A stretch of DNA of 60,316 bases, from NCBI GenBank assembly GCA_959026725.1, contig CAUFMG010000016.1, forward strand, positions 1 through 60,316, given 5' to 3'. Origin of the DNA: an uncultured Collinsella sp. Its GTDB lineage: Bacteria > Actinomycetota > Coriobacteriia > Coriobacteriales > Coriobacteriaceae. This document shows, piece after piece, positions 44,001-51,868 of this stretch; within the stretch, counting starts at the first letter, position 1; each line of letters opens with the position of its first letter. The notes under the pieces were generated by a model. That model saw only the letters and a program-made list of their open reading frames with translations, was not told the origin of the DNA and ran no database searches. A program made the position numbers and the translations under genes.

Positions 44001-44338
44001 GGCACCTCAGCGTAGTCGTAGGTTACGCCCTCGCCGCCGGTGCGGCCCTGGGGCGCGCCCAGGCGAACCTCGGGCTGGCCCTCGATATTGCATATAAAGC
44101 TGTACCACACAAGACACGGTTCAGTGCATTTGAGCTCGCCGGTAAAAATGCCATCGCCTTCGTGCTCCATCGGAATCAGGGTCTCGCCGACTTCATCGAC
44201 CCAGGTACGCAGGGTGAGTGTTGCCTGTTTGGGATCGGCATCCTCCAAAATAACCGAGAGTGCAACGGTAGTTCCTGTGGTCACAGCGCCAAACGGAGTG
44301 CGAAACTGCGGTAGGCGGCTGTTGTGTATCAATCTCAT
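41042..44338 (-). CDS. Bifunctional alpha-amylase/neopullulanase (GH13) fused to 4-alpha-glucanotransferase (GH77)
   Basis: A 1098-residue cytosolic glucan enzyme with two complete catalytic modules. Residues about 1-125 are an N-terminal starch-binding-like domain. The GH13 barrel begins near MVYQIFPDRYARDEHW. Its catalytic Asp is in GWRLDVADE near 348, the Glu in LLLGEVWEDA near 379 and the second Asp in SSHDRPR near 450. From about residue 630 a MalQ module starts with DHGAGVVCHITSVPTDDGKP. Its nucleophile Asp is in DRVRLDHFLGFHSYY near 904, the Glu in FIAEDLGYLTPGV near 953 and the Asp in STHDTSTLAGW near 1003. No signal peptide. Debranching or hydrolysis and disproportionation in one chain would suit breakdown of glycogen and maltodextrins beside GlgP. 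Confidence 0.92.
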   Translation of the reverse strand: MRLIHNSRLPQFRTPFGAVTTGTTVALSVILEDADPKQATLTLRTWVDEVGETLIPMEHEGDGIFTGELKCTEPCLVWYSFICNIEGQPEVRLGAPQGRTGGEGVTYDYAEVPSFQVTVYKHRENRPTWYERGMVYQIFPDRYARDEHWRERTLAEVEKPRKGIQRRMVEDWNEPPVYERAEDGSIKTWDFYGGSLKGIQEDLPRIAELGFTAIYLNPIFEAASNHRYDTADYTKIDPILGTEQDFTELCQAAEKLGISIILDGVFNHTGDDSIYFNRYGNYPGVGAWQSEDSPWRDAFTFHEDGSYDCWWGVGNMPAINEKSELVRERLLGKDGVIRKWLRAGAHGWRLDVADELSDDFLAEIKKAVLAEKPDALLLGEVWEDASNKISYGHLRRYLQGSELDSAMDYPFRDMVIGFLMGYKNAYQAAEDIETLRENYPSEALSCALNLLSSHDRPRIISVLGGGPDESQLPECERSKWRLDENSMGLAKSRFWLATLMQMTFPGVPSIYYGDEYGLEGLTDPGNRRTLPTKDQLHDFDTLAIVKNASAVRRALPFMIDGEIRAFALNDEVLAYNRTGKDGESATVIINRSLRNSHRVTIPALGECASDVISGHECEIHNGTVTLDLYPLGSSIIYHHAEQRLQEPLDHGAGVVCHITSVPTDDGKPGTIGAPTRRFIDHLTAMGMRYWQVLPVNPTDFFRSPYAGPSAFAGNIDLLPESQEELAADFETWKARGGEDADPLYTAFKHRNADWLEKYCVYMAVKKYFEGESRHDWPADVARYNEHLIDDKRFHDEAELQAYMQYRFDLAWCELMNYAHKKGIEVIGDIPMYVSDDSADGWSEPENFWLSDTGKAIEISGAPPDNFAPEGQVWGNPTFRWDHMKQNGYTWWMDRLRRAFSLYDRVRLDHFLGFHSYYSIPAGKACADGRWLAGPGKDLFQTAYDELGPLNFIAEDLGYLTPGVRAMASTCGFPGMDVLEFSDYDVRCGVHPTPGKILYTSTHDTSTLAGWCTRSFAGGDEPSGVEVAAKLMGDALASDAPLVMMPLQDVLGLGDDARMNVPGVATGNWTWQADEVDIAAAENKTAQLLRNNHRFWGEA

Positions 44339-44492
44339 AGTACGGTCCAGTTCAATAGAATCACGGCCTGCGGGCCATGGGCTTTACGCACAAAATATAA
44401 GTATATCTGTTGTACACAGGGTGTATAAACAACATCCGTTTACCATCGGCGAACGGTTGTCCTAGAAAATCGTTTACTAACTATCTACAGAG

Positions 44493-44519
44493 AAGGGGCG
44501 CCCGGTTGGAGCGCCCCTT
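44493..44519 (-). terminator. Terminator after glgA
   Basis: AAGGGGCGC and GCGCCCCTT pair perfectly around nine bases, 37 bases after the glgA stop. The T-rich tail is modest on the minus strand (TTCTCTG) and better on the plus strand (TTGTTT). Confidence 0.6.
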
Positions 44520-44556
44520 GTTTAGGGTTTTGATTAGGTTTTAGATCGTCTGTGGG

Positions 44557-46869
44557 CTAGCGGCGCTTGCGGGTGGCCGTTGCCTTGCGGACGGACGTCT
44601 TCTTGGACGGGGCCTTTTCCACGGTCGTGGTGGCAGGGGAGACCGGGGTCTCCTTGGCGGGCTCGGGCTTGACCTTTACCTCGGCCTTGGGCTCCTCTTT
44701 GGCGGTAGCGGGCTTGGCCTCAACCTTAGCCTCCGCCTTGGGAGCGGCTGTCTTGGTCGTGGTCTTTTTGGCCGTTGTCGTAGAGCGCTTGCGCGTGGTG
44801 GTCTTGGCGGCCGGCTTTGCCTCGACAGTTGCCTCGGCCCTGGGCTCGGCGGACGTCTCCTCGACCTTGGCCGCCGGCTTTGCGGCCGCCTTCTTTGCAG
44901 CGGCCTTGGCGGTCGTCGACTTGGTTGCCGTAGCCTTCTTGGCGGCAGTGGTCTTGGTCGTGCTCTTGGTCGCGGTCGTCTTCTTGGCTGCAGTCTTGGC
45001 CGGAGCCTTAGCGGCCGGCTTGGCCTCGGCAGTCTCGGCCTTTACCTCGGGAGCAGCCTCGACCTCGGCGGCTTTCTTAGCAGCGGCGGTCGTGCGCTTA
45101 CGTGTCGTCGTTGCCTTGGTGGCAGTCGTCTTTGCTGCGGCGGTCTTGGTGGCAGCGGCCTTGGTTGTCGTAGCCTTCTTGGCCGTTGTCTTGCGCCTCG
45201 TGGTCTTCTTGGCGGCAGGCTTCGCAGCCGGCTTAGCCTCAACCTCGGGAGCTGCCTCAACCTTGACCTCAGATTTAGCCTCAACCGGCTTCTCCCTCGC
45301 CTTGGGCTCCTCAGCAGCAGTGGGCGCCTCAACAACCGGCTCGGCCTTGGGCTCGGGCTCAGCCACAACCACAGGCTCGTCGACAACCGCCGCCGGCCTC
45401 TCAATCTCCGGATGCATAAAGAAGTACAGGTCCAGATACTTGTCGGCCGAGTGCGTCCAGCTAAAGTCCTGGCTCATGGCCTGCGTGACCAGCTGGTTCC
45501 AGGCGTCGCGGTTGTCCCAGAACAGGCGTGCCGCGCGGAACACGGCGTCGCCCATCTCGTCGCCGTTAAAGTTGCTAAACGAGAAGCCCGTGCCCTCGCC
45601 GGTAAACTCGTTATACGGGATCACCGTGTCCTTCAGGCCACCGGTCTCGCGCACGATGGGCAGGGTGCCGTAGCGCATGGCGATGATCTGCGACAGGCCG
45701 CAGGGCTCAAACTTCGAAGGCATCAGGAACATATCGGCGGCGGCATACATACGCTGCGACAGCGCCGGATCGAACTCGATGCGCGCGGCCATGGTGCCGG
45801 GGTACTTGTCCTGGAAGTAGCGCAGGCCGTCCTCGTAGTCGCGGTCGCCGGTGCCCAGCACCGCTACCTGCACGCCGCCGGACAGGATGCGGTCGAGCGC
45901 GTACATGACCAGGTCCATGCCCTTCTGGCGCGTCAGGCGCGTGACCATCACCATGAGCGGACGGTCGTCGCGAACCTCGAGCCCCAGCTCTTCCTGCAGC
46001 TTGGCCTTGCACACTGCCTTGCCGGAACGGTCCTCGACCGTGTAGTTTGCGGCAATGCGCTTGTCGGTCGCCGGGTCAAAGCCCGCCACGTCAATGCCGT
46101 TCAAAATGCCCTGCAGCGCATAGGAGCGCTCGCGCAACACACAGTCCAGGCCCTCGCCAAACTCGGGCGTCTGGATCTCGTTGGCATAGGTGGGGCTTAC
46201 CGTGGTGATGGCATCGGCATAGCGCAGCGCGCCCAGCATGTAGTTGATGCTGCAGGCGTCGCAACGCAGCTGCGAGGCGGCCGCCGGAATGTGCGCCACG
46301 CCCAGGATGTCCTCCATCACGGTGTCGCTAAACTGGCCCTGGAACGCCACGTTGTGGATCGAGAACACGGTCTTGACGCGGTCATACAGCGGCAGGCCCT
46401 GGTAGAACTCGCGCAAAAACACGGGCGCCAGCGCCGTCTGCCAGTCGTTGCAGTGCAGGATGTCGCACTCAAAGCCGGCGGGCAGGTGCTGCAGGCTCTC
46501 GGTGATGGCCTTGGAGAAGAACGCAAAGCGCTCGCCGTCGTCAAAGAAGCCGTACGGATAGTCGCGCGCAAAGTAGCGCTCGTTGTCAACGAACATATAG
46601 GTGACGCCGTCGTGCTCGAGCTTCTCAAGCCCGCAGTACTCGTTGCGCCAGCCCAGGCTCACGTAAAAGTCGGCAAAGTGCTCCATCTGCGCCTTGTATT
46701 CGTCCTTGATGGTGGCGTACTTGGGCACCATCACGATGACTTCGGCGCCGGCGCACACGAGCGCCGCAGGCAGCGAGCCCGCCACGTCGCCCAGGCCACC
46801 GGTCTTAACAAACGGTGCGCACTCGGCCGAGGCAAACACGATCTGCATCTTTTTGCTGGAATCTGCCAT
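44557..46869 (-). CDS. glgA: Glycogen synthase with long H1-like C-terminal tail
   Basis: A 770-residue ADP-glucose-type starch/glycogen synthase; family members are about 480 residues. ATG 46869 is preferred over 46881 because GGGAG lies just before it. The N-terminal GT5 domain has the ADP-glucose-binding KTGGLGDVAGSLPAAL near residues 22-37 and LHCNDWQTALAPVFLREF. The GT1-like half has MVTRLTRQKGMDLVMYAL, FEPCGLSQIIAMRYGTLP and VRETGGLKDTVIPYN. The fold ends near residue 490. The remaining about 280 residues are Ala/Lys/Thr/Glu-rich, with several basic blocks such as KKTTATKSTTKTTAAKKATA separated by acidic ones such as EVEAAPEVKAETAEAK, ending in RKATATRKRR. Both parts are one open frame. 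The tail may bind polyanions or cluster the enzyme at glycogen. Confidence 0.93.
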   Translation of the reverse strand: MADSSKKMQIVFASAECAPFVKTGGLGDVAGSLPAALVCAGAEVIVMVPKYATIKDEYKAQMEHFADFYVSLGWRNEYCGLEKLEHDGVTYMFVDNERYFARDYPYGFFDDGERFAFFSKAITESLQHLPAGFECDILHCNDWQTALAPVFLREFYQGLPLYDRVKTVFSIHNVAFQGQFSDTVMEDILGVAHIPAAASQLRCDACSINYMLGALRYADAITTVSPTYANEIQTPEFGEGLDCVLRERSYALQGILNGIDVAGFDPATDKRIAANYTVEDRSGKAVCKAKLQEELGLEVRDDRPLMVMVTRLTRQKGMDLVMYALDRILSGGVQVAVLGTGDRDYEDGLRYFQDKYPGTMAARIEFDPALSQRMYAAADMFLMPSKFEPCGLSQIIAMRYGTLPIVRETGGLKDTVIPYNEFTGEGTGFSFSNFNGDEMGDAVFRAARLFWDNRDAWNQLVTQAMSQDFSWTHSADKYLDLYFFMHPEIERPAAVVDEPVVVAEPEPKAEPVVEAPTAAEEPKAREKPVEAKSEVKVEAAPEVEAKPAAKPAAKKTTRRKTTAKKATTTKAAATKTAAAKTTATKATTTRKRTTAAAKKAAEVEAAPEVKAETAEAKPAAKAPAKTAAKKTTATKSTTKTTAAKKATATKSTTAKAAAKKAAAKPAAKVEETSAEPRAEATVEAKPAAKTTTRKRSTTTAKKTTTKTAAPKAEAKVEAKPATAKEEPKAEVKVKPEPAKETPVSPATTTVEKAPSKKTSVRKATATRKRR

Positions 46870-46959
46870 ATTGTCTCCCATGTTGCAATTCGAGAATAGC
46901 CGCCTGGCGCTAACCGGGCGGCTATTCTACCTGTTACGAGCGATGTTGCGGTGCCAAAG

Positions 46960-48087
46960 CTAGCTCGCGTTGGTGATATCAGAAGTTAACGGGGCCTTGC
47001 CCAGCACCAGGATGTTCTCGGGCGTGCCGCGAAGCTCGGTGTTGGTGGGAACCACGTTGTTCTTGTCCAGAATGGCGTTCTCAACGCGGGCGCCGCTCTT
47101 GATGATGCAGCTCTGGTTGATGATTGAGTTGGTCACCGAAGCGCCTTCCTCAACCACAACGCCGCGCGACAGGATCGAATTGCGCACGGTGCCCTTGATG
47201 ATGCAGCCGGCCGAGATGATCGAGTTGCAGGCGTGGCTGCCGGTCGCATAGCGCGAAGGCGGCACGTCGTGAGCCTTGGTCAGAATCGGACGCTCGGGGT
47301 CAAAGAGATGGTCGGCCACGGTCTGGTCGAGCAGGTCCATGCTGCGGCGATACAGCGACTTTTCGCTAAACACGCCCACGACCTCGCCCTTGTACTCGTA
47401 GCTGCAAACGTCGATGTTGCCAAAGTCGCCCTGGAGTGCCTCGAGCAGGTCCAGATAGTCGGCGGCCTGGTAGTGGTCGATGATCTCGAGCAGCGTCTCG
47501 CGGTTGACGATGCAGCAGTCCATAGAGGCGTTGTCGCCGTACACGACGCCGGCGCTCACGCCCGTCAGGCGGCCGTTCTCGTTAATCTCGAGTTTGGTTT
47601 CGTCATCGACATTGCGCGTGGCCTTGCAGTACACCACGGTCATCTGGGCACCGGAGTTCTCGTGCGCGTCGATGATGGTGTTGAGGTCCATGTTAAAGAT
47701 GATGTTGGTGCCCATCATCACAACATAGGGCTTGTCCGAGCGCTGGAACAGCGTCTTGTTGGAGATGATGTCGCGCAGCAGGAAGCGCATGCCGCCCTTG
47801 GTGGTGCCATACGCGTTGCCGGGCACCATGAACAGGCCGCCCTTCTTGCGGTCCAGGCCCCAGTCCTTGCCCGAGCCCACGTGGTCGATCAGCGAGCGAT
47901 AGTTGCCCGGCATGACGACACCGACGGTCTTAATGCCAGCATTCATCATGTTGGACAGTGGGAAGTCGATCAGGCGGTAGCGGCCCAAAAACGGAACGGA
48001 CGCGATGGGGCGATCCTTGAGCAGCACGCTGCCGTAGGTCGAAGAGTAGTTAGCGGTGATATAACCGATGGCCTTGCGATTGATCAT
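46960..48087 (-). CDS. glgD: Glucose-1-phosphate adenylyltransferase, GlgD subunit
   Basis: A 375-residue GlgD, the non-catalytic or regulatory partner of GlgC. The start at 48087 has GGAAGGGGG upstream, 4 bases after the glgC stop; an upstream ATG at 48126 overlaps glgC. The nucleotidyltransferase domain is divergent: KAIGYITANYSSTYGSVLL replaces the GGxGxRL loop of GlgC, so it may not bind substrate in the usual way. The left-handed beta-helix at the C-terminus (NSIISAGCIIKGTVRNSILS, NSIINQSCIIKSGARVENAI) is intact. GlgC-GlgD pairs are typical of Gram-positive bacteria. Confidence 0.92.
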   Translation of the reverse strand: MINRKAIGYITANYSSTYGSVLLKDRPIASVPFLGRYRLIDFPLSNMMNAGIKTVGVVMPGNYRSLIDHVGSGKDWGLDRKKGGLFMVPGNAYGTTKGGMRFLLRDIISNKTLFQRSDKPYVVMMGTNIIFNMDLNTIIDAHENSGAQMTVVYCKATRNVDDETKLEINENGRLTGVSAGVVYGDNASMDCCIVNRETLLEIIDHYQAADYLDLLEALQGDFGNIDVCSYEYKGEVVGVFSEKSLYRRSMDLLDQTVADHLFDPERPILTKAHDVPPSRYATGSHACNSIISAGCIIKGTVRNSILSRGVVVEEGASVTNSIINQSCIIKSGARVENAILDKNNVVPTNTELRGTPENILVLGKAPLTSDITNAS

Positions 48088-48091
48088 CGGA

Positions 48092-49240
48092 TCATTCCCC
48101 CTTCCCGATAACGACGTCATTTCCAACGACGGCCGTATCCTTGGTGGTATCGACAGAGCCGAGCTTCACGCTCTCTTCGACCGTGGAGTTCTCGCCCAAA
48201 ATAGCGCGGCAGATGTGTGCGCCGCTCTTAACGTGCGCACCCGGCAGCAGCACGGAGTCCTCGACCACGGCGCGCTCCTCGATGATGACATCGGTCGAAA
48301 GGATCGAGTGGCGAGCGGTACCGTAGATCTTGCAGCCGTTGGAGACCAGGCAGTCGTCCAGGCGACCATCCGGACCAATGTAGTGCGGCGGACGCGTGGT
48401 GATGTTGGACATGATGGGGAAGTGCTTGTCAAACAGATCAAACTCGGGGTTGTTGCCCAGCAGGTCCATCGAGGTCTCGTGGAAGCTGGCGATGGTGCCG
48501 ACGTCCTTCCAAAAGCCGTGGAACTCGTAGCTGTACAGGCGCTTGCCCTCGCCGAGCAGCTTGGGGATGATGTCCTTGCCAAAGTCGTGGCTCGAACGCT
48601 GGTCCAGAGCGTCCTCCTCGAGTGCCTCGATCAGCACGTCGGCCGAGAAGATGTAGATGCCCATGGATGCGAGGTTCGAATCGGGCTTATCGGGCTTCTC
48701 GGTGAACTTGGTGATGCGGCCGTCCTCGGGGTCGGTGGTCAGGATGCCAAAGCGGCTGGCCTCCTCCCACGGCACGGGCATGACGCTCACCGTGAGGTCG
48801 GCGTTGTTCTCAATGTGCGTCTTGAGCATCTTGCGGTAGTCCATACGATACAGGTGATCGCCCGAAAGAATCAGGACGTACTTGGGGTCGTTGGCCTTGA
48901 TGTAGTCGAGGTTCTGCGTAATGGCGTCGGCCGTGCCCGCATACCAGGCGCCGCCGGTCTGCGTCTCGTACGGCGGCAGGATCGACACGCCGCCGTCGCG
49001 GCTGTCCAGATCCCACGCCTCGCCGGAGCCCACGTAGGCATGCAGCAGGTAGGGGCGATACTGCGTCAGAACACCCACCGTGTCGATGCCCGAGTTGGAG
49101 CAGTTGGACAGCGAAAAGTCGATAATGCGGAACTTGCCACCAAAGCTAACCGCCGGCTTAGCGATCTTTTGGGTGAGTGCCCCCAATCGGCTGCCCTGTC
49201 CTCCTGCGAGGAGCATCGCGATGCATTCTTTCTTACTCAT
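48092..49240 (-). CDS. glgC: Glucose-1-phosphate adenylyltransferase, catalytic subunit
   Basis: A 382-residue enzyme that makes ADP-glucose, the committed step of glycogen synthesis. The active-site loop LLAGGQGSRLGALTQKIAKP is at residues about 10-29, followed by VSFGGKFRIIDFSLSNCSNS, YRPYLLHAYVGSGEAWDLD and VLILSGDHLYRMDY. The C-terminal beta-helix (HSILSTDVIIEERAVVEDSV) carries the regulatory region. A strong GAAGGAG precedes the ATG. Followed 4 bases later by glgD. Confidence 0.95.
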   Translation of the reverse strand: MSKKECIAMLLAGGQGSRLGALTQKIAKPAVSFGGKFRIIDFSLSNCSNSGIDTVGVLTQYRPYLLHAYVGSGEAWDLDSRDGGVSILPPYETQTGGAWYAGTADAITQNLDYIKANDPKYVLILSGDHLYRMDYRKMLKTHIENNADLTVSVMPVPWEEASRFGILTTDPEDGRITKFTEKPDKPDSNLASMGIYIFSADVLIEALEEDALDQRSSHDFGKDIIPKLLGEGKRLYSYEFHGFWKDVGTIASFHETSMDLLGNNPEFDLFDKHFPIMSNITTRPPHYIGPDGRLDDCLVSNGCKIYGTARHSILSTDVIIEERAVVEDSVLLPGAHVKSGAHICRAILGENSTVEESVKLGSVDTTKDTAVVGNDVVIGKGE

Positions 49241-49347
49241 CGATTTCTCCTTCTGTCATCGATGTTCCTAAACCCATTTGCGACGGGCGCGGCGCAACGT
49301 CACGCCCGTCGAGTAATGCCGTGCTGGCATAGGGGAGCCCGCGGCCT

Positions 49348-51774
49348 TTACGCGTGCCAGATCTCGTCGCGGTACTCGCGAATGGTGCGGTCGCTTGAGA
49401 ACCAGCCCGAGGAGGCGGTGTTGAGCAGCGCCTTGCGGTTCCAGGTCTCTTGGTCGCCGTAGCTGTTCGTGAGCTTCTCCCAGGCGTCAACATAGCTGCG
49501 GAAGTCTGCCATGACCAGGTCGGGGTCGTTGTTGTTCATGAGCTCGTTATAGATGCTCTCAAAGTTGCCCGAAAGGCCCGCAAAGGTATTGTCCTTGAGC
49601 TCGTCCATCACACGGCCCAGACGCTCGCGGTCGCCGTTGAGGGTATCCCACGCAAAGTAGCTGTTCGATGCCCAGAGCTGCTCGACCTCGGGAGCGGTCA
49701 GGCCAAAGATGGCCTCGTTCTCGCGGCCGGCCAGGTCGGCGATCTCGATGTTAGCGCCGTCGAGGGTACCCAGCGTAATGGCGCCGTTCATCATGAGCTT
49801 CATGTTGGACGTGCCCGAGGCCTCCTTGCCGGCCGTGGAGATCTGCTCCGAGATCTCGGCGGCAGGGTAGATGAGCTGGGCGTTGCTCACGCGGAAGTTG
49901 GGGATAAAGCAGACCTTCATGACCTCGTTGACGCGCGGGTCGTTGTTGATGACCTCAGCCACCGAGTTGATCAGGCGGATGGTCTCCTTGGCAAAGGTGT
50001 AGCTCGAGGCAGCCTTGCCGCTAAAGATGAAGGTCGTCGGCGTCACGTGGAAGTTGGGATCGGCGATGCGACGGTTGTAGATGTCCATCACCTTCATGAT
50101 GTTCATGAGCTGGCGCTTGTAGGCGTGGAAGCGCTTTACCTGAACATCGAAGACGGTATTGGGGTCGATGACCAGACCGGTCTCGGCCTTAACGTAGGCA
50201 GCCAGACGCTCCTTGTTGGCGCGCTTGGAGGCGCCTACGGCCTTCAGGAACTCGGTGTCGTCCTTAAACTCCTTGAGCTTCTCCAGCTCAAAGGCGTCCT
50301 TCAGCCAGCCATCGCCAATGGCCTCGGTCACGAGCTTGGCGTAGGTGGGGTTGGCCTCGGCAAAGAAGCGGCGGTGCGAGATGCCGTTGGTCTTGTTGTT
50401 GAACTTCTCGGGCGTAAGGGCATAGAAGTCCTTGAGCACGATGTTCTTGATGATGTCGGAGTGGATCTTGGCCACACCGTTGACGCTGTGGCTGCAGATC
50501 ACGGACAGGTTGGCCATGCGAATCTCGCCGTCCCACAGAATGGCGGTCTGGCGCAGACGCTCCTGCCAGCCCTCCTGCGTAGTGTCGAACGACTCGTGCC
50601 AACGACGGCTGATCTCGTCGATGATCTGGTACACGCGGGGGAGGAGCTTGGAGAACGTGCCGATGGGCCACTTCTCCAGAGCCTCGGGAAGGATAGTATG
50701 GTTGGTGTAGCTCACGACCTGCGTCACGATATTCCAGGCGTCGTCCCACTCGAGCTTCTTTTCGTCGATGAGGATGCGCATGAGCTCGGGGCCGCACATG
50801 GCGGGGTGCGTGTCGTTGGTGTGGATGGCCACAAACTGCGGCAGCAGCTCCCAGTTCTCGCCGTGCTCCTTCTCAAAGGTGTCGAGCAGGCTGTAGATGC
50901 CGGCCGAGACAAACAGGTACTCCTGCTTCAGGCGCAGCAGTCGACCGTGCTCGCCGGCGTCGTTGGGGTAGAGGATGGCGCTGATGGCCTCGGCCTCGGC
51001 GCGCTCGGCGTCGGCCAGGGCGTAGTCGCCGCGGTTGAAGGCCTCAAGGTCAAAGTGCTCCTCGACCGGCTCGGCGGCCCAGACGCGCAGCTTGTTGACG
51101 GTCTCGCCGGCATAGCCCACAGCGGGGATGTCGTAGGGGACGGCCAGGATGTCCTGCGTGTCCACCGTGCGGTAGAACGTGCGGCCGTTCTCCTCATAGC
51201 CCTCAACGTGGCCACCAAACTTAATGGTCACGGCCTTGTCCTGACGACGGACCTCCCAGGGATAGCCGTGGGTGAGCCACTCGTCGGTGGCCTCTACCTG
51301 GCTGCCGTTGACGATCTCCTGCTTAAAGAGGCCGTAGCGGTAGCGCATACCGTTGCCGTAGCCGGCAATGCCCTCGGCTGCCATGGAATCCAGGAAGCAT
51401 GCGGCCAGACGGCCCAGGCCACCGTTGCCCAGCGCCGGATCGGGCTCCTGGTTCTCGATGACGGACAGGTCAAAGCCCATGTCGTCGAGCGCCTCGGCGA
51501 CCATGTCGCGCACGCCAAAGTTGAGCAGGTAGTTGTCGAGCAGGCGGCCGATCAAAAACTCGATCGAGAAGTAGTACACACGCTTCTTGCCCTCGGCGGT
51601 AACACGGGCGTCACTCTTGGTGGCAACGGTGCGGGCTTTCTCGGCCACGAGCTTGGCCAGGGCGTTAAAGCGGTCCAGGTCGCTGGCGGCCTCGACGCTC
51701 TTGCCGCTGATGCTCATGACGGCATCGCGATAGAGCTCGGTAAACTCCTGCTTGTTGTCGAAGATCTTATTCAT
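49348..51774 (-). CDS. glgP: Glycogen/alpha-glucan phosphorylase
   Basis: An 808-residue PLP enzyme releasing glucose-1-phosphate from glycogen. Blocks are YFSIEFLIGRLLDNYLLN near residues 68-85, ALGNGGLGRLAACFLDSMA near 115-133 and HTNDTHPAMCGPELMRIL. The C-terminal PLP site has EASGTSNMKLMMNGAITLGT with the Schiff-base Lys near residue 640, followed by LDGANIEI. Full length. GAAAGGA precedes the ATG. The gap to glgC (49241-49347) is short and holds no clear terminator, so the block may be one transcript. Confidence 0.95.
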   Translation of the reverse strand: MNKIFDNKQEFTELYRDAVMSISGKSVEAASDLDRFNALAKLVAEKARTVATKSDARVTAEGKKRVYYFSIEFLIGRLLDNYLLNFGVRDMVAEALDDMGFDLSVIENQEPDPALGNGGLGRLAACFLDSMAAEGIAGYGNGMRYRYGLFKQEIVNGSQVEATDEWLTHGYPWEVRRQDKAVTIKFGGHVEGYEENGRTFYRTVDTQDILAVPYDIPAVGYAGETVNKLRVWAAEPVEEHFDLEAFNRGDYALADAERAEAEAISAILYPNDAGEHGRLLRLKQEYLFVSAGIYSLLDTFEKEHGENWELLPQFVAIHTNDTHPAMCGPELMRILIDEKKLEWDDAWNIVTQVVSYTNHTILPEALEKWPIGTFSKLLPRVYQIIDEISRRWHESFDTTQEGWQERLRQTAILWDGEIRMANLSVICSHSVNGVAKIHSDIIKNIVLKDFYALTPEKFNNKTNGISHRRFFAEANPTYAKLVTEAIGDGWLKDAFELEKLKEFKDDTEFLKAVGASKRANKERLAAYVKAETGLVIDPNTVFDVQVKRFHAYKRQLMNIMKVMDIYNRRIADPNFHVTPTTFIFSGKAASSYTFAKETIRLINSVAEVINNDPRVNEVMKVCFIPNFRVSNAQLIYPAAEISEQISTAGKEASGTSNMKLMMNGAITLGTLDGANIEIADLAGRENEAIFGLTAPEVEQLWASNSYFAWDTLNGDRERLGRVMDELKDNTFAGLSGNFESIYNELMNNNDPDLVMADFRSYVDAWEKLTNSYGDQETWNRKALLNTASSGWFSSDRTIREYRDEIWHA

Positions 51775-51868
51775 ACGTTCCTTTCCCCCGGGGATGTTTC
51801 TCCCGGAACGGCTATGACTTGTATCCTACGCCCCCGCGGGGCGGGTAATTACAGCTGTAACGGCTTTG

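Noticed and set aside
44557..45420. Frameshifted or separate gene for the H1-like tail of GlgA
   Set aside because: The frame is continuous from the catalytic domain into the tail, with no start or ribosome site at the junction.
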